DNA of 64,000 nucleotides from Paramarasmius palmivorus (GCA_037176845.1 JAYKXP010000207.1:1-64000); one strand, 5' to 3'. Shown: positions 46,493 through 59,079, counted from the stretch's first letter. A program made the numbers and translations. The notes: generated from the letters alone by a model not told the origin.

Positions 46493-48330
46493 AAGGTCAC
46501 GCAGGAGCTGACAGATGCCATATAGCACTGTGGAGGCCTGTAGAAGCACAGAATCTTCATCGGATTACTACATTCCTACAAGTTGTTGTTATTTTGCCCG
46601 ATCCAGTTCCAATGACATGTAACACACCTATAGTGCCCCAGATACCTTCGGCCCAAAGCACGGGTCTTGCGAGCCGCTGATCCGTAAGACGCTCCACCAG
46701 GTTCTCAGAACTGTTGGCTAGTGTGGTTGCTTCGATTGACGACGGCGAAGGAGAACGGACTGGAGCAGTCAAGGTTGATGAAGACGGCTCCAGACTGGGC
46801 GAGTGTTCAACACAAGAACCTGAAGCCTTAGACGCCATATTTGCTGCTGAAGCTTACGTTAGTGTGAACATGGTAAGGGATAATACGCCTCGCCAGTGGA
46901 CTTCTTGACCGAAGCGGCCATGTTAGTATATGCATTGGCACTAGAAAGGAATCTTAGTGACCGCCTAAGTGAGGTATGAATCAGGGCTCACAAATATTGG
47001 TTTTTCAGTGTCCTGGGCGTGAAAAGTGATGAACTCAAGCGAAGAAGAGAGGGCTGCACAGTAGCGCAGATACCCTTGATGCATCCTTTTCGTCAGATTC
47101 CACACCAAATTCGTCTCCAACATGATTTCAGATAGCTTTAATATTTCGCAACAAACTGCCCATCCCTAGCTTTTCCGAGACGAAGACAGATTAGAGATGA
47201 ATATGGCGCAGAGAGGGTGTCAAGATACGTACGAGTGGGGTGAACGATGCCTGGCACCCGTAGTATAGGTATGTTGGGGAAACTAGGAAGGCACGGAGAA
47301 GGAGTATGTGTCGGTAATTATTGGCATGTTATCGGTCTTGGAATAGAGATGCGGTGAAGGGATTCATAGAAGAAGGGGAGGTCGGGAACAAAGAGCGAAG
47401 GAAGCCATCTCACTAAGCTGATTAGGTTAGTTCAAGTATTGAGTGGAAAGGTAAGCTGGAACGTACGGCTTGCGTTTGTCCACTTTGCTCGACCACACCA
47501 ACATCTCTCTGTTATCCAAATTCCCGTTCTCCCCGTCCGTTGCACTACGAAGAGTTTGACCGAATATTCCGCCTATTACAGGCCAATACGAATGCCGGAG
47601 TTGAGACCGTCCTGGAAGTCATAAAATCATATCCAGGCACTTGAATGGTCATGAATTCGGGATATTGGGTCGTCATGAAGGACAAAAACCGCGGGGAAGA
47701 CTACACAGTACACTGGCCGGGGTCAGCGTTGTATACGAATGAATCCGAACCCGTCACTGGAAGAATTCCGAATGTTCCTGAGCCATATAGAGAATAAAGT
47801 TGGACTGGATAGTGTAGAAAATAAGTAGTTCATACGGTTGAATTATGCAAAGAGGGGGAAAGGCTAACGTTCAGCTATGCGATGAAGATCAAGCGCTGAC
47901 GGAGTTTGAAATGACTTGGCGCCCACCGTCATATCACTCCTTTTTGACTGCTTTGCTTCTTCCTTCTTCCAAAGACTGATAGTTACGGCGTCTCATCTAC
48001 CGAAAATATCTTCGCTACCCTCAATAATACATATTCGGAACCTGTGCTCATGTGGACAGGCGATATTGAGAGCAGAAGCTATTGCCTCTACCAAGGAGTT
48101 GCCAAGGAGCTAGAACGACGTCTCCGGAAGGGCCAACAAATCACCTCGAGCAAATATTCTTCTCATCGTATTCTAGGTACTCGTGCCAGGTAAGTTGGTT
48201 TGAGTACCTTCCAACCTGCAGCTTCATTAACCTTGTTCTTTCAGCTGCCACGCACTCACCGCCATTACACAACTGTAGGCTGCCACCAACATGCTATTCA
48301 TTGTCCAATTTCTCATCGATTCGTTTTGCA
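46493..48330. other. Region with uncertain small ORFs
   Basis: A minus-strand frame at 46557-46838 begins MASKASGSCVEHSPSLEPSSS and could be a small gene, but its 3' part is unclear. At about 48060-48190 (+) a frame reads YQGVAKELERRLRKGQQITSSKYSSHRIL before a GTAAGT donor; it may be an exon of the gene ending at 48558, but the phases did not close. Confidence 0.35.
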
Positions 48331-48558
48331 GACAAAGATGAAAAGTCGGAGCCAAGGCCTAAGTCTGGCCAGTTTCATCAAGTCAAGTTTGCGGGGATAG
48401 AAGTCCTGCACTCGCCGCATATCGATCGAGTAAAACATACTCTCAAAGAAGCAGCTCCTCAATCGGGATATACCTTTGCTACTCCAGGATTATTTGTAAC
48501 GGCACCAGTAGAGAAGTCGGACTGTTATCTCGTAGAGAGGAAATGGAAGGAACAGTAG
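48331..48558 (+). CDS. 3' exon of an unidentified gene
   Basis: After the acceptor CGTTTTGCAG the frame reads KDEKSEPRPKSGQFHQVKFA, then IDRVKHTLKEAAPQSGYTFATPGLFVTAP and ends EKSDCYLVERKWKEQ. Codon content looks coding. The upstream exon (possibly about 48060-48195) was not linked in frame, so start and total length are unknown, and the gene may be decayed. Confidence 0.4.
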   Translation, partial: DKDEKSEPRPKSGQFHQVKFAGIEVLHSPHIDRVKHTLKEAAPQSGYTFATPGLFVTAPVEKSDCYLVERKWKEQ

Positions 48559-49277
48559 CTGGACCACGGCCTTTCATAGGTGTATCCTATTTCTGTCCTA
48601 ATAAACTGACTATATTCAAACTCGGTGTCACGGTTGAAATCCATATTCTGCACTGCGTCCCATATCATGGTGGAGTTGAAACGCCAAAACAGCCTCGCAC
48701 GCACTATGACCTTCCGATACTCGTCACTTACGACCTGCGACAACATCGAAGTTGGGAACTCAGATCACGTTTTACCTGGCACGGACATATCGGCGTCAAG
48801 GCAACATGGGCACGTAGGTTTTCTTACGAAACTCGTTGGATCCAGCATTCGCCTAATGATACCAGGGGTTGACAAAGCTGCTGTGGATTCGGGAAGAGAT
48901 ATACAAAACAGGCGCCCTTGACTCATAGTTGATGAGAACATCGACCGAATTTTCCGCGGGTGGACAGAAACAGAGCGCATGTTCTCGAACCGATAGCGCG
49001 TTGCATCAACGATGCATGTGATTCTCCCATTGCGTATATGTTTTCCATCGAATCCTTGGGTGTCTATTGTTTTTCCGCCGCCTTTACCTAGCTTTACCTT
49101 CAATCAGAATATGTCTAGCCCTAACGACCCTGAGCTCTTGGGGTCGCACATAAATACTTGATAATTTGGATCTATGGAAAGAAAACCGAGCGGAAAAAGA
49201 TATCGGTCAGTATCATCAATATTACTGCTATCCGCTGCTGAACTATAACATTGCCTTAGATAGGATATAAACACACC
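48559..49277. other. Intergenic, nothing recognised
   Basis: Overlapping open frames on both strands (48543-48872 +, 48765-49103 -) with no family features. Confidence 0.4.
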
Positions 49278-50013
49278 ATGTCGCTGTTAGATGTCGTGTC
49301 TCCCCGAGAATCCCCAAAGCCTCCACCACCAGCTGAAGTTCTTCTCCTCTCTCAAACGGATTTTGCTCCTCCACCTCTCCCTCATGTCTGGTTAGCGTGT
49401 GAGGATACTCTCGCCAATCCGGGCCCGAAAAGTTCCTCGCAACCATCAGCTCGAGGTGTCCGCTTTGTCGAGTCTATGAGGTCCTCAACGTCAGCGCCAA
49501 CATCTAGCTCGACTAGCGAACTGTCTTCCGATGCACTGGACACTAGTGAGGAAGAGTTGGTTGCTCAAGCACTCATCCCGCTGTCCCCAGCTCCTTCGAC
49601 ATACCCACCAACCCGGGTCGTCAGGACCGACAAACCAAAAGATGTTCAAACCCTTGGAAGGAACCAGTTACTGGATGCCATCAAGAATGCTGGTTTCCCC
49701 GACAACAGGCTCGATGTATGTATTCTCCCTGTCCTTGTGGCGTCCTAGTAACACTCTACCAGAGCTTTACCTCAACTGTCACGAAGTTAGCCAAAGAACA
49801 TTTAAGGCCAGTGTCGTACACAAACCAGAAGAAAAAGGCTCTTGAGACCGTTGAAATGAAGGTGTGTCGTATTCGCGACTTCCTTTTCATTTTGCTCAAA
49901 CACAACAGGTTTTAAAGGAGTTTTCTGAACTTGATGGGTATGAAGAACGATGGCCGTTAAAATACCTCCTGATTATTGACCGCAAGAATGCTAAGGCAAA
50001 GGGAAATAAATAG
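49278..50013 (+). CDS. Ser-rich protein with conserved C-terminal motif, copy 2
   Basis: Exons 49278-49715, 49763-49861 and 49909-50013, all phase 0, give 213 residues. Same architecture as the gene at 44027-44776: Pro-rich N-terminus with VLLLSQTDF, a Ser/Thr-rich linker, LGRNQLLDAIKNAG, a basic middle exon (TKLAKEHLRPV, TNQKKKALETVEMK) and a last exon VLKEFSELDGYEERWPLKYLL. The pair lies on opposite strands around the WD40 gene and a 2.8 kb spacer. Function unknown. Confidence 0.72.
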
Positions 50014-50879
50014 GCACTGGGGCGTGTTCAAATCATCTATCTGTATGTACATATCAAACAGCTGATATTATATGTGCATCCTAGACTCGCTATTCGAGTA
50101 GCCTCATAACACACGCCAAGCTTCATAATCGTAGACTTGCTTCTAGTTGCTTGCAGACGAATGATTCGCTATTGATATGCCCCTGCGATGACGGCCGTGA
50201 ACCAGACTTTTGAACCGTTTGTACACGCTAAATAGTATTTGCAACAGCTCCGAGCTTCGTCCTGCTGCTGAGCGCTGAGCGGCTGCGACTCTTGTATGCA
50301 AAGGTGGATGCTGGATCGCTGTAGGCAAGCCGGTCACCGAGAACCCTCCTGTCACCGTCTGTGAACGTTTTAGTAACAGTCGATGATGAAGTGTAAGGTC
50401 CATGCTCACTCGTTCCACCAACTTAAGAGCTTCTTTGCGTCCTGCCGAGATTACACTTCTGAGACTTCTCAAAACCGCCTATTACCATGCTCCATGCTAG
50501 CGCTCCAGTAAGAGGGAAATGAAGCTTGGAATATATTGCTTGAGCGAGACATACGTCCAAGAAAACACAGGCTAGCTTACCGACACTGCAGTGATAAACC
50601 GTGACAGCATTGGAGCATTCTATGTTGGCTCTTTGTCGGTAGTAGGGTGACGCGTCTGGGAATTGCAGAGCAGTGTTTTCCATCTGGTTTGTTGCTAGCA
50701 AAAGAATAATGAAGTCGCTCGTAAGTTTGTGGATGCCCGTTGGGGATTTGGGATGACGGAAAACGTATTCATCGCTGGATCTTGCAGCGAACCCTGTAAA
50801 GGTGTTTCATGCTGACCTAGCCATAATCGACAGAAAACACGAATCGACTCTTCCCCGTCAACTCATTGTCGTTGGCTAT
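50014..50879. other. Intergenic with doubtful minus-strand exons
   Basis: Frames at 50423-50701 (starting MENTALQFPDASPYYRQ) and 50143-50472 (RSVISAGRKEALKLVERV) could be exons of one minus-strand gene, but I could not join them in frame. Confidence 0.3.
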
Positions 50880-50894
50880 GAATATTGAATATTG

Positions 50895-51979
50895 AATCCC
50901 AACGAGATTTTCGCCGACACTATCCGATGGCAACCTATGATAGCAGATGAACCATAGGCATCGAATGTCATTGGATGGTGTCGTTAACTTGCCGCCATTA
51001 CTGACGCCATGCAATGACATCCAATGGTATCCGATGAGAACTTGAGATGCCTTTCCCGGGGCTTGTCCTTCTTGATCTCATACGTTTTCCATTAGATGTC
51101 ATCAAATATCATCTATTTTCCTACGTACTGTATCGACGACACAATGACCCAATGCACCAACTTTGTACTCTAGGCCAAATCCACCTATCCGATCTCCAAG
51201 CGCCCTATGATTCTATGAAATCCATGTCAGACAACACATCATCTCATGAGAGTTTGAAACACTTACGCATTTCGGCTGGAAGAATCGCGCTGCCTGGGTG
51301 TGTCCAACCTAACCCTAATACACAAGGAATTCGAAGTCAGGCATGTACGTGGAAACGACGACTGTAGACGTACTTTGCGTCATAGTGCACTGGAGGCCTT
51401 TAAGTTTCCTTCTTGCAGTCGCTGTACCTAACCCAGACCAAGCGAACCCTATACGAAAAGTCGCTGTTAGTACACGGGAAGCGGATTTACGGACGTGTAA
51501 CACATACCTTGATCCTTGAGATCACTTTATAACCCTTCTCGAACTCCTACTGCATTGAAATCGTCCCATTCAGCCGGACACGCTAGTTTGATAGAAGCTG
51601 GGCAGGAAGTTGCAGTGACGTGGCGGGAGAATGGTGGTGGTCGGGAAGGGGAAACGGCAGCAGAGTACTTATAAGTGAAGGATTTTGGCAGGTTACTGAA
51701 AACACGTGCAAACAGTGCACGGACCATGTAAAGAACGCTCATCGCAGCAGTGAGCACGGCCTTGGGAACAAGACTAACCTCAAGCTCAAGGGCATCTACG
51801 TATACATCAAATCTACATAGTAAAGCTTTAATTTGGTGAGTTAAAGATACAATGAGAACTTTGAATTCACGTTGGACTCGTAGGTTGTCATCGACCACAT
51901 TGGCGGCTCATCCGAAGGCATTCGATGCCAAAGTCATCGGATGGCATCAATTTTCCTCCGCACAAATCTCGTTGGGATT
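50895..51979. mobile_element. 1,085-bp non-autonomous element with terminal inverted repeats
   Basis: Left end AATCCCAACGAGATTT (50895-50910) and right end its exact reverse complement (51964-51979). Just inside each end are subterminal copies of CATCCGATG/CATCGGATG-like motifs (around 50921-51035 and 51905-51950). Perfect 15-bp direct repeats GAATATTGAATATTG flank the inverted repeats at 50880-50894 and 51980-51994. No transposase is encoded: the inner open frames (51047-51367 +, 51527-51898 -) have no transposase features. A MULE-like or other cut-and-paste MITE is likely, but I cannot assign the superfamily. Confidence 0.75.
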
Positions 51980-51994
51980 GAATATTGAATATTG

Positions 51995-53831
51995 AATGGT
52001 TGCATGTTGGCAAAGGTTGGCAACCTCAAGTCAAAGGAAGCCGGCACGTCTTGTGTTACCTTGCGACTCTGGAGTGAGGTGCTCGTTGTTCTTCTCATAT
52101 CCCTGGCATTGCCTTCGGCTCCGGCATTTTCCGCAGACTGAACATTCCAGGTTTGTGCTTATAATCATTAACCTACGAGCTCTTTCCTGAACGCTAGACT
52201 GATCTTGTCGCACCATCACCAATAGCAAGTACAAATTTTGGGAGTCGCAAGGTATAGTAGCGGCTAGGGCCGCGCTTCTAGTCGATTCGATGTCACGAGC
52301 AATAAGGAGTATCTCACGATCATGGAATCTCTTTTTTTAGGCTTTAAATGGAACATACAAACAAATTCTCACATATACTACGACTCACGAGCGTGGCCCC
52401 GGTGAGTCACCAATCTAGTGAAAAGCAAACCATTCTTGCTCGTCAAGGTCTTCAATCCTGTAGTATGTTTATCTTGCAGGGAGTGTTCTAAGAGGACGCC
52501 GTGACTACTGGCAGGGAGACGCTGAGGCGGGCGACTACATTCCTCGTCAGTGTAACCATTCTTATTTTCTGATATCTATCTAAGGCAGACTGCGCTAGCA
52601 ACGAATCTTTCTTTGGAACCACATGTTTGCGAGCTCGTTCCATCCCCAAACCCAGGCCTGCACTTCTCCTCTTCCGAGTCTCAATCCGCGCGACCGACAT
52701 TAATGCTTGTAGGAGGCCCCGTAATGTATTTGTCAATATGAGCCATGGTAAGTTTCATTATCTATTCTGTGCTTCTCGTTTTCATTTTAAGCTTATTTAA
52801 CAGTGGTATAAAACATTAAATATTTGGAATACGCTTTCACTTTCGCACCAGTTCGCCGTCCTCTTATCATTCCCTCATTCCAACATAGTCCAGCAACGCG
52901 GTTTCCATAAAATCTACCATGATCATAGTTCAGTGTTCGGGCTCGAGCTGACTCCCGCCCGATGACTTAGAACTGATGCGAAATCATGCATCCGCCACTG
53001 AATCATCAGCGATGCAAGAAAGTCGTGGTGGCACTATCCTTCGGCAATGTGCGGTGGGTCGAAAGTCGCGTGCCCCGCACATCTGGGCTGCCAGATCATA
53101 ATTGATATGGAGGCCGAGACCATAGTCATTCCCACCTTCATTTCAGGCTACAAATGCTACCCCCAGACACTGCAAATTATATCCATTTTTTGTGAGATCA
53201 AGGTGCATCCGGATCAGGATTGGTTGCATACTCCCTCACGCCAAGCGACGACATTAGGCCTGTCCGGGTGATGGATTTTGAGCTTATGGTCACTAATGTA
53301 AGCCAACATTCGAGTTTTTATATGCGATGCGTCTAATAGTTTCGTTTCCAGCCTGCTGGGCATGGCTGGAGTTACGCGCGTTTTGAACTTTGCCTTTAAG
53401 GACCCTGATTCGTTGACTGTTTTTATTAACAGGATCTCAGGCGGCAAACCCACTACATTTTTGGCAAAAGGGAGAAAGGGCCGTGTGATTGAAGTCCGAG
53501 TCACGCAAATTCAAGCGATGTTATTTATGCATACCGCTTTTACTCGGCGAGCGATTCTTATAGATCTAGAGATACAAAGTAAAAAACGAAGTCGCCGAAC
53601 CAACTGATGCGATAGGAAAAATCATATCAACCCCCAATCAGTCACGTAGAGCTCGAATTTCCGTGCAACGGTGCCAGGGGTCGTTGCAAAAAAATTTAAA
53701 GTCCGGTGGTCTCCTCATGTCAAAGTTCCCATCCGAGTCGTTCATTGTTCTCCCACCAACTTGTCCTCTACGAGAGTCGATTCTTCGCTATATCTATCAC
53801 GACACTCGGCCGCGACCAACTCAACAAAAAT
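51995..53831. other. Region without a confident gene
   Basis: A minus-strand frame at 52488-52736 and plus-strand frames near 53047-53271 and 53362-53607 are open. One plus-strand reading across a GTAAGC...CCAG intron near 53300-53351 joins VMDFELMVTN to PAGHGWSYARFELCL, but upstream stops prevent a full model. Confidence 0.35.
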
Positions 53832-55761
53832 ATGCCGTCCAATCACTCAGGCGGACTTTCACGATACCCACTCGTATTTACCCCAACGCCGGCTACCACA
53901 ACCATCGTCTATTTTCCATTTCACCCACAAATCTGCGGTGGTATTCGCCCGGTGCATAGCAGTGCCCTTAGAACCTTGACTCTACCTATGGACCCACGGT
54001 TGAAGCTGGACCACCTGTGCTATAAAGTTGCTAGAGTCGCTCTCATAACATTCACGGGTATGAGTCAGCCCAGTCGACTCCAGCTAGATCAGACAAGATC
54101 AGTCTGCACCGTTTGGAAGGCATGTATCCTCTCCCTAACAAGTGCATATAATGTTGACGTGCCTATACTTATAGCTTAATAAAGATCACCCAGTGGAAGA
54201 GGTCGATGCTCTCGGAGGGGTTTTACTTGACGAAGTGGCACTGCAAGAAACCTCCGAAAAGCGTTATACTTGGCCATCTCAACAATCTTGCAGCGAGTTT
54301 AGATACGTCGTCATCTTCCCGCTGATCGCGATGCAAGCGAGCATCCCATGCTGGAAGTTTCGTATGCCACCATCTATTGAACTATTCTGCGACGCGTTTG
54401 CAGAGTTTGAAGTGTCCCGTAAACTCGTCAAAGAGGAGTTGCCGTGGAATTATTCTAGCACCGTCCACACATTAGCGGAATCGCTCCATCAGCTTTCCAG
54501 CCTCCCAGCGTATTGTGAGGTAGAGAAAGCGCCCGTCGTCGAACTACTTTCCCGCATTCTCAACGTCTCACTCAAGAGGAGGTATCTCGAGAAAGCCGGA
54601 CACGTTTATACGGCTAAGGGACTTGTCGTGGATCTCAGGCCCAGCACGAATCCGTTTGCAGTCGGGGATCTGAGCTTGGAGAACGCAGTCTCGGTAAGAG
54701 AAGTCCCCAACAACGGAATATTATCCCCTTACTGATCTCTGAGATCGATTCAGCCTACCTTCATTCTCATCATTGTGGGGGAGTCCATCAGTATATACGG
54801 AATGGTCTCTATCCCCGACGTCGTTGTCCAGCGACTGAACAAAAATCGACCTTTCCAGGTGTTCTTCACTACGCCGGCGAATGGAACACTCGACAAATAT
54901 TGTCGTACCTTGTATGCACTGAGGAGTGCGCTGGCAAGAATCGCCAAGGACTCGGAGGAGCCATCTCGTCGGGATGAAACCGAAGCTATAGGGGATGATC
55001 CAAGATCGTCACTTGCTATTTGCGGATATCGCTTACTTGATTCGCAACAGCGGTATTTCCCGTGGCCGAAGTCGTTCACCTACACCGATCAACACAAGCA
55101 GCAGCACCGCGTTCATTTTCATTACTTATGTCCCCTCAACACCACATCCATCTCTATCACCTTCAAGGTTCACATAGTGCCTCCTCCGTTCCATGATCAA
55201 GATGTTCCTCCATCTCATAGGATAGGGGTTAACGACGCGATTCCCAATGCAAAGTGGGACTCCATTGCTACTGGTCAGCTGCATCCCTCCATTAGACCCA
55301 ACGAACCCCTGGTGGTCAAATTTGTCGCCGACTATGGTTGTGAGACTCATGCCTTCATGGCATCGCACAACCATGCCCCTCCTTTGATCTCCTACGATCA
55401 TTTTACTACGTCGCCTCAAGCATATCAGGATTATAAAATGCTCGTGACGCCGTTTGTGGCAGGAAAGCGCCTATCAGATATTGGCAAAGTCGGGGAAGAA
55501 CTAAAAGCGAGGGTCAAGACGTGCGTTAATTTGATGCATAAAGCTAAGTACATTCACGGGAATCTTCATAATGGAAACATCGTCATTACCGAAGCCCAAA
55601 ACGTCATTTTGCTGGGGTTTGAGCGGGCCCGGAAGTTGGATGGCAGTATTCTACAGCTGCCTCCCAGCATTTCGGATGATGTACTCAGGGTCATGGGCTG
55701 CGCTGAAGGGATTCTGAACGTTGACACGGATACCGCGATGCTGGATTTCCTTTTACAGTAG
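53832..55761 (+). CDS. Crinkler-like REase-kinase protein with lost catalytic residues
   Basis: Exons 53832-54119, 54175-54693 and 54754-55761 close to 604 residues. Intron 1 appears to be a GC-AG intron (AAG|GCATGT). It aligns throughout with the longer neighbour at 56276-59079: a short N-terminal region, the part starting ELFCDAFAEFE, FILIIVGESISIYG, RYFPWPKSFTYTDQ and the kinase-like region. The kinase ATP-lysine segment is kept (LVVKFVADYG), but the catalytic loop reads HGNLHNGN instead of HGDxxxxN, and the DFG-equivalent reads LGFERA. The REase-like EIK motif of the neighbour is replaced by VDLR, and about 200 middle residues are absent. Open throughout, so it may be an expressed pseudoenzyme. 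Confidence 0.68.
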
Positions 55762-56275
55762 TGATGCTCGTTCCTACTTCCTACGACGCACGCAAGAACC
55801 TCGGAGACTTGTTTCAATCCAATTTGTACATACTTATAAGTTGTAATTCATCTGATGTGCGTGCTGACAGTGCTGACCAGTGCTGACCGGGTCCATTGAC
55901 TCCATTCCGACGACAAATCCGAAACTTGAAAGACAATTCCCCGCCACATGGAAGCTCTGATTCTGCTTGATGAGCGATGCGCTTGTGCGACTGTTTTAGA
56001 ACTCGCAATTTTATTTCTCCCTATCTGAAGTCGTATATCCATTCAATGATAATGATAATTGACTTTGATGGCTGCCAAGTTGAAGACGAGAACTCTTCGA
56101 AAGAAGTGACGGTGTAACATGTAACGGTGTCACACGCTGAAGTCGCCTTCTTTACCGCATTCTTCACGCAGTTCCCCTCTCAACAAACCGAATCCACCAA
56201 ATTTCCTCTCACCATTTCCTCTATTTCGGAGCTCTTTCTTGAAGCACTTTGGGGTAGCTCGTGGCGATCGTCTCT
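55762..56275. other. Intergenic
   Basis: Spacer between the two tandem Crinkler-like genes. A tandem CAGTGCTGAC repeat occurs at about 55869-55887. Confidence 0.45.
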
Positions 56276-59079
56276 ATGTCAGCCCAGTCCCCCTTGTTCG
56301 CTCATTCGACCCGTGGTCCTCGACAGCTACGGTGGGGGTTTGTTCCTGCTGCTGAGGCCGCTTATACCCGAAATACATCCACTCCCCCTCCTATTCTAAC
56401 ACTCAAAAGGACCGGTGACGTCCTTGAGCAAGACAACCTGAAAAGGAGGAAGACAAATGCTCCAAGTGCTGAAAGTGATCCAGTCAAGAAGGCACTACAG
56501 GAGAAAGCCAAGCTCCCTCGAAAGAAAGCTCCCTCGATGTCAACCTGCCTTTGGATGTCGGTCGAGGAAGGACTTGAGGTAAAAGCCTTCTCCATAAACC
56601 ACATCGATCCGTTTCTGGTCAAAAACGAGGTCAAAACGGACGTTTTTTCCGAGGCAGTGCGAGTCATCCGCTGCAGGCTAGGCTTTCGGTACGATCCTGA
56701 AGATGTGAGGGCGATGTGTTCTATGTGGTGGGTAGGTCTTTCACCCCCTCTCCTCGGCGTTTTATTGACCTAGCAACAGTTCAAAGATGATCAAGTCAGT
56801 GGGAAGAGTCTTCAGGAGAAGTTAGTGACCACACCACTAGCTGAGCTTGCGGAAAGGGTCGCATTCCAGGAGAACGCTTACACGTGGAACGATTCCCCGA
56901 ACTACATCAGGTTCATCTTCACTGTCCCGAAGCTGCCATCCCTTATCGTTAATCGAATTATCAACGAGTGGTCGGACGAGGATAGAATATTATCTCTCTA
57001 CGATGGTGAGCGAAAAATCCCGTTTCCTTCTCGCAGCAGAAATAAATCCTGGCTCAGACTATCGTGCATCCTTGGGAATCGTCCTTCAGTGCAATGAACG
57101 AGGGGAGTATGTGGTGGATACTGGCGAGGAGAAGAAAGGCATCGTCGAATGCCTCCCGATCCCTCAGAGATGCGTCGAAACGACAACTCATCCTTGGGTG
57201 CAGTATCGTGCACTCAGAGTGGAATATGCGATGGGGGAGGAGGCAAACCAGAAGATGAAGGAGATCCTCTCTGCCAGCAGCAATGGGTCAGAAGTAATTG
57301 AAAGGTCTCCTAGCCCCAATCTCTGTCCCAGTGCCGATTCTATTCGTGCTTCCAGCACCAGGAGTGGATCACCTTCCCGAAGTTCAGATTCACAGTATGG
57401 TGTCATCGACAATGACGCTACGGACCGCGAGCAGAGTGCATGGCAGCCCAGCATTGTGTCCAAGCCAGACGTCCAGAATGACGTCCAGAATTCCCCCAGG
57501 TACACGCTCAATGGTCGGCATAGTCTGGCCGGTGGTGATCGACAAGCACCGTTCATTGGCCTATTTTGCGACATTTTTGTCGAATACGAGCAGACGAGGA
57601 AACGTTACAAACGAGGGAAAGCCAAATTCAGCTGGCAGTTTCAGCGGGAGGTTCATCTTCTCACCGTTTCCTTGATGAACATCCAAACTGGAGGAAACGC
57701 TGAACAGAGACGCTTAGAGGACATTCGAGGAACACTTGGAAGCATTCTCGGTGTCAAGCTATCAGACATGAGGCTTGAAAATGGTTCCAAGCCAGATCTC
57801 GTCCATCTTATCCTTGCTGTTGGTCATACAAGCATTGTCATTGAGATCAAGGCGGAATTTGCGAGTACCATTGACCCATTCGTTCAGAGTGGTAGCTCTT
57901 ATATATCTTCTGTGCAGTCTGTCTGGGTATGTTTTCGCTCTATCCAGCTACCCTCTTGTGACTGATCACCTTTCTTAGACATTACCAGCCCTTGCATCCA
58001 CGTGTGCTCCTGCCTTCCTTCTTGCCATCGCGGGTCAATTCATCAGCATCGGCGCAGCCGTTTTAACCAGTAGAACCATTATCCAGCCCCTTCATAAGTG
58101 TGGCTATTACTCCACTGCCTACATTGCATATCCCACAGACAACTCGAAAGGCCTCCATAGTCTGTGTTGTACCTTTTTAGCGATGCGAGAAGCCATCCAA
58201 CACCTCAATAATTTCTACAATACAATCGTCAATCCTCCGTGCGATCCCAGACTTGTTGTAGTTGGGAACCCCTTGATTGATGCCCACCAACGCTTTTTCC
58301 CCTGGCCAAAGTCTTTCATCTATACGGACTCAACCAATCGAAAGCAGCGCATACACTTCCGCTATATTTGTCCTCTCACCAATTCAGGCTCTTGCGTCAC
58401 ATTCAAGGTACAATTGGTACCCCCGCCCACTCCTGATCAAGATTCTCATCCACTTCGAGACACGCTATTTCGAGCGATTCCGAATGCTTCATGGGACAGC
58501 ATTGTGACCGGTACATTAAATCCCATGATGGGCGAACACACTCAACTTGTTGTGAAGTTTGTCATGCAGTACGGTATTGAAGCTCATCGTCATATGGCCA
58601 CAGTCGAACGTGCCCCGGCTCTCATTTCCTTCGATGACTTCGCTCTCACTGGAGGATACTTGGATATGAAGATGGTGGTGATGGAGTTCGTGGACGGGCA
58701 TAACCTGGCAGGATGCATGATGACTGACGATCTCGTGCTTGAGCTGGAAGCATCTATGAGCACGCTGCATCTGGCTGGATTTGTGCATGGGGATATACGA
58801 CGAGAAAACCTCATGCTCACGCGGGACGGCCGTGTGATGTTCGTCGATTTTGACACATCATGCACTATCAAGCACCGAAAGGCAACGGTTCCCATCACTG
58901 GCCCAGATGATAGTCCTTGGGAGGTGCAGGTGATGCGCACGACCGACGATGATCTGCCCACCTTTCCACCGACTTTTTCTACTGCCCTGCTCCGTATTGC
59001 ACAAGTTGGCGAAGACGGGTTCGTGGATGCTATGACTGATAAACACATGTTTGAACACATGTTACAGTCAAAGGAATAA
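56276..59079 (+). CDS. Crinkler-like REase-kinase protein
   Basis: Exons 56276-56731, 56780-57005, 57037-57926 and 57979-59079 close to 890 residues. Order: a Lys/Pro-rich N-terminus (residues 30-85), a header-like region (residues 90-230, with FSEAVRVIRCRLGF and YIRFIFTVP), a middle segment with a Ser-rich linker, a PD-(D/E)xK nuclease-like segment (KPDLVHLILA then IVIEIKAEF, about residues 488-515) and a C-terminal kinase-like domain. In the latter, VVKFVMQYG holds the ATP lysine, VHGDIRRENL the catalytic loop and VMFVDFD the DFG-equivalent, all intact. This REase plus kinase pairing is known from Crinkler-type effectors of fungi and oomycetes. No signal peptide is visible, so nuclear or cytosolic action is likely. 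Possible roles are inter-organism effector or transposon/competitor conflict. Confidence 0.75.

Noticed and set aside
53190..53400. Two-exon gene (VMDFELMVTN joined to PAGHGWSYARFELCL)
   Set aside because: The splice looks good but upstream stops leave no start; not enough to call a gene.
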